Shown: positions 7,912-16,515 of the stretch, piece by piece
Position numbering within the stretch: position 1 is the stretch's first letter
How the letters are laid out: each line of letters begins with the position of its first letter
Source of the DNA: Sulfurospirillum sp. UBA4058
GTDB lineage: Bacteria; Campylobacterota; Campylobacteria; Campylobacterales; Sulfurospirillaceae
DNA length: 48,257 bases
Direction of reading: 5' to 3'
NCBI GenBank assembly: GCA_002382085.1
Contig: DFZK01000013.1
Coordinates: forward strand, 1-48,257
Position numbers and translations under genes: made by a program
Notes under the pieces: generated by a model
The model's input: the letters and a program-made list of their open reading frames with translations, nothing else
What the model was told of the DNA's origin: nothing
Databases searched by the model: none

Positions 7912-8121
7912 CGATGTATCCTTTAAACTGAGTTTTGACGGTTGTAAGCAAAAAGCGTTCACTCTTTTGTATTATATAAAATTTTTGGTCTATGTTTAAT
8001 ATATTTATTAAAGATTGAATAAAGATTATTGTGATTTGAGCTGAAAGATAGAGAAATGACACATTGTTTATGAAATCAGAGTACAATGCGATTTTATTTT
8101 TCAGCAAGGAGAGAAGAAGAG

Positions 8122-8397
8122 ATGTTCAAACGTTTCTTAGCGGCTTTCGTAAGCCTTTTAGTGTTAAGTTCAGGCGTTTACGCAAGCGATACGGTTCAAA
8201 GCAAACACCATACGGTGAAAGAGAAAGCTCATAAAGCACCTCAAAAAAACGTCAAAAATGCAACGCATTCAGCGTCTAAAGTAGCGTCGAAAAATACGCC
8301 CAAAGCCCATAAACCAACTCAAAAATCTTCCAAGCAAGCCTTAGCGGCGGCAAAGAAAAAGAGCGTCAAAACCCATAAAAGCGCAACCGTTTCTTAA
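8122..8397 (+). CDS. Small exported Lys/Ala-rich protein
   Basis: The ATG at 8122 follows AAGGAGAG and gives 91 residues. A Sec signal peptide (MFKRFLAAFVSLLVLSSG, cleavage near VYA-SD) precedes a very basic, low-complexity region rich in Lys, Ala, Ser, Thr and His (KAHKAP, KAHKPT and KTHKS motifs). No known domain is recognised. Similar short basic periplasmic proteins occur in this phylum as acid-shock-like proteins, but a function is not assigned. It is a single gene with its own strong terminator. Confidence 0.75.
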   Translation: MFKRFLAAFVSLLVLSSGVYASDTVQSKHHTVKEKAHKAPQKNVKNATHSASKVASKNTPKAHKPTQKSSKQALAAAKKKSVKTHKSATVS

Positions 8398-8404
8398 GCA
8401 AATT

Positions 8405-8452
8405 AAACCGATTGGAGTTTTCATTGTTAGAAAAACTCCAATCGGTTTTTTT
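8405..8452 (+). terminator. Strong Rho-independent terminator
   Basis: A 17-bp perfect stem (8405-8421 with 8432-8448; arm core CCGATTGGAG) has a 10-base loop and ends in a run of T (8446-8452), 8 bases after the preceding stop codon. Confidence 0.92.
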
Positions 8453-8582
8453 AAGCAAACTCACTGTAAAATCCCTTTAATGCACGATGTCTAAGGCTTA
8501 GACAAACATAATTGCGATCATTGCTTCAAGACTTCTTTTATGTTTTCTCCACTTCGTGCCACTTTACATGTAAGGATTATTT

Positions 8583-9671
8583 ATGCAAAGAAGAACGTTT
8601 ATGAAAGGGTGTGTAGCCCTTGGTGCTAGCTCCGTTATTCTCCCTCAGGTTTCTATTTTAGAAGCGAGTGAGCCAAAGAGTAAAACGCGTATTTTTTTCG
8701 TCAAAAACAGTTACAACCTCAAACACGAAAATAAAAACGGTTTGACCAAACTGTGGGTTCCGCTTCCACAAGAGACAAGCTATCAAAAAGTGAGCGATTT
8801 TAAATTTAGCTCCAATGCAACGAGTGCGTATGTCACCGACAAAAATGCTTATAAAGCACGAACACTTTACGCTGAGTGGAAAAATGGCGGTGAAAAAGTG
8901 CTTGAAGTCACTTACACCATCACAACCAATGAGCGTAATGCCGATCTTTCAAAAGCAACCGCTTCTACCAAATACCCCAAAGACGTTGCGCATTACCTCA
9001 AACCAACGGCGCACATTCCAACGAGCGGCAAAGTCAAAGAATTAGCGCTTAAAATCACCGCTGAAGCTAAAACGCCCCTCGATAAAGCCAAAGCGATCTA
9101 CGCATGGGTGACGGAGAATATGTACCGTGACAACGCTGTTGTGGGGTGTGGCGTAGGTGATGCAGGCAAAGCGATCGAGCAAAACATCATGGGTGGAAAA
9201 TGCACCGACATCAGCTCTGTTTTTGTAGCACTTATGCGAAGTGTGGGCATACCTGCTCGTGAGATTTTTGGTATCCGTTTAGGCAGTTCTCGCTACTCCA
9301 AAGCATGCGGAAGCAGCGATGAAAACGGGCTAGCGAAGATTACGGGAGGCGAGCATTGTAGAGCCGAGTTTTACCTTGATGGCGCGGGCTGGGTTCCATG
9401 CGATCCTGCCGATGTGGCAAAAGTCATCTTGACCGAAAAAATGACACTGAATGATCCACTCATCAAAGAGGTACGCGAATACTTCTTTGGCAACTGGGAA
9501 ATGAACTGGATGGGCTACAACACCGCGCGTGACTTTGTGTTAGCGCCAACACCAGCGCAAAAACCACTCAATATGTTTGGCTACCCGTACGGCGAAGTCG
9601 AAGATGAAGTGCTAGACTATTACGCACCAGCGGCATTTACGTACAGTTTTGTCTCTCAAGAGAAACTCTAA
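8583..9671 (+). CDS. Tat-exported transglutaminase-like protein
   Basis: This 362-residue protein starts MQRRTFMKG, a twin-arginine motif followed by a hydrophobic segment, so it is probably exported folded. A transglutaminase-like (papain fold) core spans about 140-290 with the triad C207 (GGKCTDISSVFVALMRS), H258 (GGEHCRAEFYL) and D274 (WVPCDPADVAK). Bacterial members usually act as cysteine peptidases or amide hydrolases; the substrate is unknown. It is the first gene of an operon with MerT-like and MerP-like genes, 3 bases apart. TTACATGTAAGGA supplies both a palindrome and the Shine-Dalgarno. Confidence 0.88.
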   Translation: MQRRTFMKGCVALGASSVILPQVSILEASEPKSKTRIFFVKNSYNLKHENKNGLTKLWVPLPQETSYQKVSDFKFSSNATSAYVTDKNAYKARTLYAEWKNGGEKVLEVTYTITTNERNADLSKATASTKYPKDVAHYLKPTAHIPTSGKVKELALKITAEAKTPLDKAKAIYAWVTENMYRDNAVVGCGVGDAGKAIEQNIMGGKCTDISSVFVALMRSVGIPAREIFGIRLGSSRYSKACGSSDENGLAKITGGEHCRAEFYLDGAGWVPCDPADVAKVILTEKMTLNDPLIKEVREYFFGNWEMNWMGYNTARDFVLAPTPAQKPLNMFGYPYGEVEDEVLDYYAPAAFTYSFVSQEKL

Positions 9672-9674
9672 GCG

Positions 9675-10007
9675 ATGAAAAAAGAGATTCTAGGTGTACT
9701 AACAGCACTGCTTTCAGCCCTTGCCGCCACGGCATGCTGCCTGCCGCCTTTGCTGTTTTTACTCTTTGGAATCTCATTTGGATTTCTAAGTTTCTTAGAA
9801 ATCCTCACTCCTTTTCGCATCCCGCTCTCATTGCTATCGCTTTTTGTTTTGTGGCTTTCATGGCGTAGTTACACGCATCACACCTTTACATGTAATCCTC
9901 AAAAGAGAAAACGCACGCTGTGGTTTTACGCGATCGTTTTAGGACTGATCGTCGTGATATTGCTCTACCCTGAATGGGCAAATTTTTTGATAGGAAATGA
10001 TGAATGA
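9675..10007 (+). CDS. MerT-like membrane transporter
   Basis: This 110-residue protein has about three membrane segments. A Cys-Cys pair in the first helix (ATACCLPP) is the hallmark of MerT mercuric transporters, which take the ion from periplasmic MerP and pass it inward. The cytoplasmic loop keeps only one cysteine (FTCNP), where classical MerT has a pair, so the metal may differ. It lies between the transglutaminase gene and a MerP-like gene, overlapping the latter by 4 bases. No merA or merR is in the window. Confidence 0.8.
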   Translation: MKKEILGVLTALLSALAATACCLPPLLFLLFGISFGFLSFLEILTPFRIPLSLLSLFVLWLSWRSYTHHTFTCNPQKRKRTLWFYAIVLGLIVVILLYPEWANFLIGNDE

Positions 10008-10279
10008 AAATAGGATTGTTTTTACTTTTACCGCTGATGCTTTTTGCCAACGAAGAAGTGGTCATCAAAGTAGCACGAATGCACTGCCCAATGTGCACCA
10101 CCGCCGTGAAAAAAGCACTCAAAAGTGTGGATGGCGTGCAAAATGCCAAAGTAACATTGGAAACAAAGTTGGCGGTAGTCGTTGCGAAAGATGGTATTGA
10201 GGATAAAATCTATTTAGATGCTGTTAAAACGACGGGGTATGAGGGCGTGATGGTGTCACGTAAGCATTTAAAAGAGTAG
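10004..10279 (+). CDS. MerP-like periplasmic heavy-metal-binding protein
   Basis: This 91-residue protein has a short signal peptide (MKIGLFLLLPLMLFA) and one HMA domain with the metal motif MHCPMC (CxxC), followed by a typical beta-alpha-beta arrangement. It would bind a soft metal ion in the periplasm and hand it to the membrane partner encoded immediately upstream. Copper- or mercury-type metals are both possible. Confidence 0.85.
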   Translation: MKIGLFLLLPLMLFANEEVVIKVARMHCPMCTTAVKKALKSVDGVQNAKVTLETKLAVVVAKDGIEDKIYLDAVKTTGYEGVMVSRKHLKE

Positions 10280-10303
10280 TGGTTTAAAGTAGTCTATCTC
10301 CTT

Positions 10304-10858
10304 TTACCCTTCGTGTTGTACTATGCTTTTTTCGATTTGCCGAATTTTTATAATGATATAGAGTAGACTTGTAACCAATATGCTTGCAGATAGTAATGAA
10401 ATAGTATTAAAATAACCATATGAGATAATGAATAAATCTTGAATAATCATTAATATCAAACCACCTATCAGCATACTCGATACAGTATCATTTTTTATAT
10501 GCAAATTAGTGCTGGATAGCCGTTCAATTGATTTTTTACTAAAAATTTTATATAGACCAAATAAAATTAATATTTTTGAAAATGCGAATGCTAAGAAATA
10601 AATATCCCCTAAAAAGTTAAGTTTGTATCCTTTCCCCGAACGAAATTCTTCTGGGATAAATAGTAATTCAGAAAAAGAATATAGTCTTGATATATCCTGT
10701 TGTGTTAACATATTAGTTTTTTGTAAAACAATATCCATATATAGAATATAACCATAACCAATAAAAAAACTTATCCAAAAAAGTGAAATTTCTGCGATAA
10801 AAAATAAAACTATAATTTTGGTGAACGGAGATAAGTTTTTCCATATTGTCGGTTTCAT
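10304..10858 (-). CDS. Unknown AT-rich four-helix membrane protein
   Basis: This 184-residue protein has four hydrophobic segments (about 13-40, 85-107, 127-150 and 155-172) and a basic loop after the second. The topology resembles small DUF2975-type proteins, but I do not recognise it with confidence. Two hand-counted lines average about 26% GC, well below the neighbours, and codon use is A/T-ending, so it was probably acquired from another source. It stands alone, convergent with the MerP-like gene. Confidence 0.6.
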   Translation of the reverse strand: MKPTIWKNLSPFTKIIVLFFIAEISLFWISFFIGYGYILYMDIVLQKTNMLTQQDISRLYSFSELLFIPEEFRSGKGYKLNFLGDIYFLAFAFSKILILFGLYKIFSKKSIERLSSTNLHIKNDTVSSMLIGGLILMIIQDLFIISYGYFNTISLLSASILVTSLLYIIIKIRQIEKSIVQHEG

Positions 10859-11011
10859 TGAATATCTCGCTTTTAGAAAAGAATTTTACAAATCAAGAAA
10901 GTTTAGCAAAAAACTATTTAAACAACCTCTCTTATCTCCCTATCCACATTTGCATGCTAAACTTTCACTAGCCAAAATTTTGGTTGAATTTTTTACATGT
11001 AAAGGCACATC

Positions 11012-11641
11012 ATGGGTGAATATGCTTTTCTTTTTGCGATAGCGACGGTATTTATGTTAGGGACGATGAGTCCGGGGCCTAGTTTTATCTTGATCGCCAA
11101 AACGGCTGTTTCAAAGTCTCGCAAAGAGGGGTTTGGTGTGGCGATTGGTTTGGGGATGGGTGCGGTTGTTTTTTCGCTGTTAGCCATCTTTGGACTCTAT
11201 GCCATTTTAGAAACCGTGCCTTTTTTGTACGGCGCTTTAAAAGTAGCAGGAGGTCTGTACCTTGTTTATTTAGCTTATAAAATGTGGAAATACGCCGATA
11301 CGCCTTTAGAGACTAAGCTTAGTTTGGAGCAAAAACCCAAGAGTTTTTTCAAAGCCGTTTTATTTGGTTTTGCCACACAGATGAGCAATCCAAAAACGGC
11401 GATCATCATCGGAAGTATTTTTGCGGCATTGCTTCCCAAAGAGGTACCGCCTTTTGGAACGCTGTTTATTTGCCTGATCGCTTTTGCCATCGATGCTTCG
11501 TGGTACTCGTGTGTCGTAGGGCTTTTATCGACGCAAAAAGCCCAAAAGATTTACTTGCGCACGAAAAAATACATCGATAGAATCGCAGGAAGTGTGTTGG
11601 GGTTGTTAGGTCTTAAATTGGCGTTGGATAGGGCGAGTTAA
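11012..11641 (+). CDS. LysE/RhtB-family exporter
   Basis: This 209-residue protein has six predicted membrane helices and the family signature near the N terminus (GTMSPGPSFILIAKTAV). Such proteins export amino acids or related small molecules across the inner membrane using the proton gradient. The second conserved block (FGFATQMSNPKTAI) is also present. The start is ATG at 11012 with the AAAGG ribosome site fused to TTACATGTAA at 10993-11002. The substrate cannot be told from sequence. Confidence 0.88.
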   Translation: MGEYAFLFAIATVFMLGTMSPGPSFILIAKTAVSKSRKEGFGVAIGLGMGAVVFSLLAIFGLYAILETVPFLYGALKVAGGLYLVYLAYKMWKYADTPLETKLSLEQKPKSFFKAVLFGFATQMSNPKTAIIIGSIFAALLPKEVPPFGTLFICLIAFAIDASWYSCVVGLLSTQKAQKIYLRTKKYIDRIAGSVLGLLGLKLALDRAS

Positions 11642-11696
11642 GAAGCAAAAAGGGGTTACGGTACACTCCGTGTAAATTTAGCATACAAGGTTTGAT

Positions 11697-12230
11697 ATGA
11701 AAAAGATAGTGTTGGGTGCGTTAGTGCTTCTTGTCGTTGCGGCGGGAGTGTTGTTTTTTCTAAAAGGTAAAGATACCTATGCGGGGCATACCTCTTCGGC
11801 GTCGCTCAGCGATGGGCTCAATGTCGGCTCGACGATCTCGTACACGCTTTTTGACCAATTCGGTCAAGCGCATACGCTCGATGATTCGATTCAAACATTG
11901 ATTTTGGTGTTTGCAAAAAATACGGGTCATACGGTTAAAGCGTTTCTCGGCGCGCAAAGTGCGGATTATCTCAAGAGCCATCATGCGGCATTTGTAGCAG
12001 ACATCAGCCCGATGCCCGTGATGATTCGCAATACGTTTGCACTTTCCGATCTGAAAACGCAGCCCTACAGCGTCAATCTCATTTTGGATGAGACGATTGC
12101 TAGCTCCTTGAAAAAAGGGGCAAAAGTGGACGGCATTACGGTGGTGACACTGAAAAATAAACAAGTCGAAAAAGTGGAATATGTTGAAAGTGCCGAAGCA
12201 TTGAAGACAAAAATAGAGAGGGAAAACTAA
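11697..12230 (+). CDS. Unknown membrane-anchored periplasmic protein
   Basis: This 177-residue protein starts with an uncleaved-looking hydrophobic anchor (residues 4-22) and continues as a soluble domain. The stretch ISYTLFDQFGQAHTLDD and the later VNLILDE resemble the strands of thioredoxin-like or YtfJ-like folds, but there is no CxxC. I do not assign a function. It is 55 bases after the LysE gene and may be cotranscribed with it. A hairpin follows directly. Confidence 0.7.
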   Translation: MKKIVLGALVLLVVAAGVLFFLKGKDTYAGHTSSASLSDGLNVGSTISYTLFDQFGQAHTLDDSIQTLILVFAKNTGHTVKAFLGAQSADYLKSHHAAFVADISPMPVMIRNTFALSDLKTQPYSVNLILDETIASSLKKGAKVDGITVVTLKNKQVEKVEYVESAEALKTKIEREN

Positions 12231-12274
12231 AAGAAGTGAGATAGCGTGAGTTTTTCACGCCATCTTCTTAAAAC
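12231..12274 (-). terminator. Terminator between convergent genes
   Basis: AAGAAG...GATAGCGTGA pairs with TCACGCCATC...TTCTT around a GTTTTT loop, with one mismatch and a short bulge. On the minus strand it is followed by TTTTAGTTTT, so it best serves the helicase gene. Confidence 0.65.
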
Positions 12275-12310
12275 CAGCGTCTAGCCTCTTGCGAAGCCAA
12301 ACGTTGGACG

Positions 12311-14026
12311 TTATGAGTCTTTTTTGTAAGCGTTTCTTGGTGCTGCTTTGGGAGCACGACCAGCATCAGAGCGCGGTGCGCCGCTTGGTTTGTCTCCTCG
12401 TGGTGTGCGCGGTGCTTTCTCTCCGCCTTCGCGATTGCCCTTATATCCGCCGCCTTCTTTAGCAAAAGGATTACGGCTTTCGCCTCTTGGTGCGTCGCCG
12501 CCTCTTGGAGGACGAGCATCTCTGCTTCCAGCCTCACGTGAGCCTTTGTATCCGCCGCTATCGCGTGAACCGCCCTCACGATTGCCTCGATAACCGCCGC
12601 CGTCGCGAGAAGATGAACTTCGGTATCCGCCGCCGCTTCTGCTATCGCGTCTGCCGCCGCTTCTGCCGCGACTGTTTTCACGCTCTTCGATATTTTTAAC
12701 GACGTTTTCGAGCGTTTTTTTATCCAAACCGATTTTGTCCGGACCTACGGGATTGTTTTCTCGTAAGAGATTGGAGAGCAGTTTAAGCGCGATTTGAGAC
12801 ATATCCATCTCTTCTTCCAACAAGGCTAAAAGTTTGCTTGCGCTGTCGTTCACTTCGGCATTTTTGATCTCATCGGCAATTTTGACGAGCTTGTTCTCTT
12901 TGACGTCTCGAAGGCTTGGAACCATTCTATGTTCCATTTTTGAGCCGACTTTCTTGCCGATACGTTGCATCGAGTGAAATTCGATCGGTGTTACCAAGGT
13001 AATCGCCGTTCCTTTTTTACCCGCACGTCCGGTTCGTCCGATGCGGTGAACGTAACTTTCCGGATCAAAAGGCATATGGTAGTTGAAAACGTGAGTGATG
13101 TCGGCGACGTTTAGACCGCGAGCGGCGACGTCGGTTGCGACTAAAATCTCGATTTGGGAATTACGGAAGCCTTTAATGACGCTTTCGCGTTGATTTTGTT
13201 CCATATCGCCGTGTAAGCCTTTTGCGGCGTGACCGACTGCCATCAGTTGCGTTGAAAGTCTATCGACCTCTTTTTTCGTACGGCAAAAGACGATGGCTTT
13301 TTCAGGCTCTAGCGCGTCTAGCAGACGAATCATCGCGTCGTCTCTTTCGTACTCGTTGATGACGTAATAGAGCTGCTCGATATCTTCATTCGTCGTGTGG
13401 TCTTTAGGCGTAATGCTCACAAATTGCGGTTCGTGTAAAATCTTGGTTGCGAGGCGTTTGATAGGATCGGGCATCGTTGCCGAGAAAAGAAGCGTTTGAC
13501 GCTCTTTGGGAAGGTAGGTAAAAATCTCTTCAATATCTTCCAAAAATCCCATATCGAGCATTTCGTCGGCTTCGTCAAGGACGACCATTTTAGGAGCAAA
13601 ACCGGGTAATTTACCGTTTTTAAGCAGGTCTAACATCCGACCCGGAGTCGCGACGATAACGCTAGCACCTTTTTCGATCAAACCGATTTGACGACTGTAC
13701 GAGCTACCGCCGTAGATCGTGACGGTTTTAATACCGCAAAAACGACCGAGCGAATAAAGCTCATCGCTCACTTGCGTCGCAAGTTCACGCGTAGGGGTAA
13801 TGACTAAAAGTTGGACTTTGTTAAGGTTTGCGTCGATCATGCTCATGGTCGGAAGGCCGAACGCGGCGGTTTTACCCGTACCGGTTTGGGCTTGTGCGAC
13901 GATGTCGTGACCTTGGAGAACCAAAGGAATGGCTTGTTGTTGAACGGGACTCGGTTCTTTAAAACCGGCCTCGGTAATGGCTTTGAGAATATCTTGGTGT
14001 AAACCGAAAGATTCAAATGTTTGCAT
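12311..14026 (-). CDS. DEAD-box ATP-dependent RNA helicase with RG-rich tail
   Basis: This 571-residue helicase has an F-Q motif (residues 4-33), Walker A AQTGTGKT (46-53), DEAD at 151-154, SAT at 182-184, and the HRIGRTGRAG motif of the second RecA domain. The tail from about residue 463 is low-complexity Arg-Gly-Ser (GGYRG, GGYKG, RPPRGG repeats) and probably binds RNA nonspecifically, as in DeaD/CsdA and RhlE relatives. It remodels rRNA or mRNA structure, typically in cold or during ribosome assembly. The start is ATG at 14026; the 296-base upstream region contains hairpins. Confidence 0.95.
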   Translation of the reverse strand: MQTFESFGLHQDILKAITEAGFKEPSPVQQQAIPLVLQGHDIVAQAQTGTGKTAAFGLPTMSMIDANLNKVQLLVITPTRELATQVSDELYSLGRFCGIKTVTIYGGSSYSRQIGLIEKGASVIVATPGRMLDLLKNGKLPGFAPKMVVLDEADEMLDMGFLEDIEEIFTYLPKERQTLLFSATMPDPIKRLATKILHEPQFVSITPKDHTTNEDIEQLYYVINEYERDDAMIRLLDALEPEKAIVFCRTKKEVDRLSTQLMAVGHAAKGLHGDMEQNQRESVIKGFRNSQIEILVATDVAARGLNVADITHVFNYHMPFDPESYVHRIGRTGRAGKKGTAITLVTPIEFHSMQRIGKKVGSKMEHRMVPSLRDVKENKLVKIADEIKNAEVNDSASKLLALLEEEMDMSQIALKLLSNLLRENNPVGPDKIGLDKKTLENVVKNIEERENSRGRSGGRRDSRSGGGYRSSSSRDGGGYRGNREGGSRDSGGYKGSREAGSRDARPPRGGDAPRGESRNPFAKEGGGYKGNREGGEKAPRTPRGDKPSGAPRSDAGRAPKAAPRNAYKKDS

Positions 14027-14322
14027 AATGTATTTCCGTTATGATTAATTTTTCAAAACAAACTTAAAGTGCGGTGCGGCACAAACTCGTATACATAAAA
14101 ATTTAATGGGGAGCAACCCGTCAATATCGTATGTAAAAACCTACATACTCACTGAGGATATCCCAAATCCGGTAGGTTTTTGTTGAAGTTCTTTTTTCTC
14201 GAAGTCTTGAATTGGAGACATTATAGTAAAAATAGATTAAAACGAGGTTAATACTTTCCGTTAAGGCGAATGCTCGGAGGCTTGAAAGGTTCGGCATCGC
14301 AGAAAAACTTCTCTGCGATGCG
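14027..14322. other. Structured intergenic region between the fdhF-like and helicase genes
   Basis: No convincing gene is seen in these 296 bases. They hold AAAAACCTAC (14135-14144) and GTAGGTTTTT (14172-14181), a 10-bp stem with a T run on either strand and an inner GGATATCC. A second hairpin lies next to the fdhF-like stop. Either could end the formate dehydrogenase-like transcript or form the helicase 5' leader. Confidence 0.5.
14294..14321 (-). terminator. Hairpin just after the formate dehydrogenase-like gene
   Basis: GCATCGCAGA (14294-14303) pairs with TCTGCGATGC (14312-14321) around an 8-base loop, adjoining the stop codon on the minus strand. The U-tract is weak, so termination efficiency is uncertain. 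Confidence 0.6.
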
Positions 14323-16386
14323 CTACAGATTAACAATGGTGACTTTAATCGATTTGAATGCCGCCGTTAGCGTAAACACGTCGCATCGGTCGCCGAAGAG
14401 TCGATTGATGTCGGCATCGGCATGGTGGAACGTACAAAAAAGCGTTTTGGGACGGACTTTATCGCTGAATTGCACTTTTAAAGGCGCACTTTGTCCAAAT
14501 TCGGTTTTTAAGACGACTCTTTCGCTCGTAAAATCCGCCGCATCGGTTTCGTTAACCAGCAAAATCGTCTCTTCGTAACGTTTGGCGAGTTTTTCGCAAC
14601 GAAGCGTTTGCGAAGCGTTATTGTAAAGAGCGAGCGTTCGTCCCGTCGTCAAATAATAACCGCTTAAACGTTTTTCATGCAAAGCTTCGACCATGCCTCG
14701 AAGTTCGTACGCGTGGTAATGAAAACGTCCGTAACCGTCTTCGGTACGAAAATCAAGCTGATGCAAAATCGGCGTATCTTCGGTATGAACGGGCCATTGA
14801 AGTCCGCGCACGCGGTGTCGTTCGAGTCTGTTGTAGCTTGCGCCCGAAAAACGGCGGTACGCGACTTCACGCACTTCGTCCCATATCTGTTTCGAGTCAT
14901 GGTAAGCGTACGTTCCTTGGAGCTTTTTCTCAAGCATCTGAATCACTTCCCAATCATCGGGCAGATCGCTTCGCACCAAAGGTTGGGAAAGGTGTAGGCG
15001 TCTCATGGCATTGATGTAAACGCCCGTCTTTTCGTAAGCGGATTTAACGCCTACGACGATGTCGGCACATTCGGCGATTTTCGTCATAAAGAGCTCTTGG
15101 ACGAAGATGAGTTCGGTCTTTTGAAGTGCTTTTTCAATTTTAGCGGTATTGGGATGAACATGCGTCAAATCTTCGCCCATATTGATCACGGCTTTGATGC
15201 GCCCGTCGATCATCTCGTCGATCAATTCGGGCGTCATCAAGCCGATCTCGTCGGGCATTTGATAATCGGGGGCGTAATAGGGCAACATGCCCATATCACA
15301 AGCTCCTTGGACGTTGTTTTGTCCGCGTAGCGGCATCAATCCCGCTCCTTGTTTGCCGATGTTTCCCGTCATCAACGCTAAATGCGTAATCGCCATAACC
15401 GCAAACGACCCGTCGACATGTTCGGTCACGCCCAAACCCCAAAAGATCATCGACTTTTTGAGGGCGTATTCGCGTGCGACTTTCGGGATCATCTTGCTCA
15501 AATACTCGTAGCCTTCGAGCTTTTCGAAGTATTTCGGATTGGCGAACGGATCGTTTAAAATACGCTCTTTAAAGTCGTCGAATCCGAGTGTTCGATCGGC
15601 GATAAAATGCTCGTTGTAAAGCTCTTCGGTGATAATCACGTACGCCATCATATTTAAAATCAGTAAATTGGCTTCGTGCGGAATAATGCCTTTATACTTT
15701 GCCAAGCGGTGCAGGGTAATCTCTCGGACGTCGAACACCGCAAGGTTGTCGTGCTTGGTCGCCATATCGACGATACGATTGGAAATGATGGGGTGCGCTT
15801 CGGTAGTGTTAGAGCCGATCACGACGATAAATTCGGCATGGTAAATGTCGTTGTACGGGTTGGTCGCCGCACCCTCGCCGATGGTCGTTCGCATACCTTT
15901 AAGGCTAGGGGAGTGGCAGATGCGCGCACAGTTATCGACATGCGGCGAACCGAGCGTGAAGCGTGTAAATTTTTGCAAAAGGTACGAACTTTCACACGAA
16001 GTTCGCGCTCCGCCGATGGCGCAAATGCTTTTGTTGCCGTAGCGTTTTTGAAGCTCTTGAAGTTTCATCGCGCATGCCCTCGTCGCGCCCTCCAAATCGG
16101 TTTCATACCATGTCTCGTCGAGCGATTGAAGTCTCGAAGCGACGGCTTGGGCAATTTTCGGATTTGCTTGTAAAAACGTTTTCTTGATGCGCGGTACTCT
16201 GAGTCGATCGGGCGCGTTTAAAAATTCGTAGCCGTATTTGCCTTTGACGCAGAGTTTTCCCTCGGATACTACGCCCTCGGCATGGGCGAAGATACTTTCG
16301 ATCTGATTGTTTTTGACCTTTGCCGCGATGTCGCATCCTACACCGCAATAGGTACAAACGCTGTCGATAACCTCACTGTTTTCCAT
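14323..16386 (-). CDS. Formate dehydrogenase-like molybdopterin oxidoreductase (cysteine type)
   Basis: This 687-residue protein starts at ATG 16386 behind GAAGG; a longer frame upstream is not supported. An N-terminal [4Fe-4S] site uses C11, C14, C18 and C46. C157-H158 (ARICHSPSLKG) occupy the metal-ligand position that is selenocysteine in E. coli FdhF. The block GNIGKQGAGLMPLRGQNNVQ (20 residues, around the bis-MGD site) is typical of formate dehydrogenases. There is no leader, so the enzyme is cytoplasmic. No electron-transfer subunit adjoins it, and its partner is unknown. A related molybdopterin oxidoreductase activity is possible. Confidence 0.85.
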   Translation of the reverse strand: MENSEVIDSVCTYCGVGCDIAAKVKNNQIESIFAHAEGVVSEGKLCVKGKYGYEFLNAPDRLRVPRIKKTFLQANPKIAQAVASRLQSLDETWYETDLEGATRACAMKLQELQKRYGNKSICAIGGARTSCESSYLLQKFTRFTLGSPHVDNCARICHSPSLKGMRTTIGEGAATNPYNDIYHAEFIVVIGSNTTEAHPIISNRIVDMATKHDNLAVFDVREITLHRLAKYKGIIPHEANLLILNMMAYVIITEELYNEHFIADRTLGFDDFKERILNDPFANPKYFEKLEGYEYLSKMIPKVAREYALKKSMIFWGLGVTEHVDGSFAVMAITHLALMTGNIGKQGAGLMPLRGQNNVQGACDMGMLPYYAPDYQMPDEIGLMTPELIDEMIDGRIKAVINMGEDLTHVHPNTAKIEKALQKTELIFVQELFMTKIAECADIVVGVKSAYEKTGVYINAMRRLHLSQPLVRSDLPDDWEVIQMLEKKLQGTYAYHDSKQIWDEVREVAYRRFSGASYNRLERHRVRGLQWPVHTEDTPILHQLDFRTEDGYGRFHYHAYELRGMVEALHEKRLSGYYLTTGRTLALYNNASQTLRCEKLAKRYEETILLVNETDAADFTSERVVLKTEFGQSAPLKVQFSDKVRPKTLFCTFHHADADINRLFGDRCDVFTLTAAFKSIKVTIVNL

Positions 16387-16515
16387 GTTGTTTTGCCTTC
16401 TTCCGCCTGTTGTCGTGTGCGAATTATATAAAATCACGCCTAAATCAAAAGCCGCTACGTTGTTATTAATTGTGTTTTGATTACAATACGAAAACGAACT
16501 TTTAAAGGAAGGCTT

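Noticed and set aside
10935..10950. Replication origin (DnaA-box-like TATCCACA)
   Set aside because: A single partial box without a cluster, AT-rich unwinding element or dnaA/dnaN genes.
12268..12681. Ala-rich 137-residue frame overlapping the helicase tail
   Set aside because: It is a shadow of the Arg-Gly-rich repeats read in another frame, low complexity and without a ribosome site.
14323..16386. Selenocysteine (in-frame TGA) in the formate dehydrogenase-like gene
   Set aside because: The reading frame is uninterrupted, and the metal-ligand position is an ordinary cysteine codon (C157).
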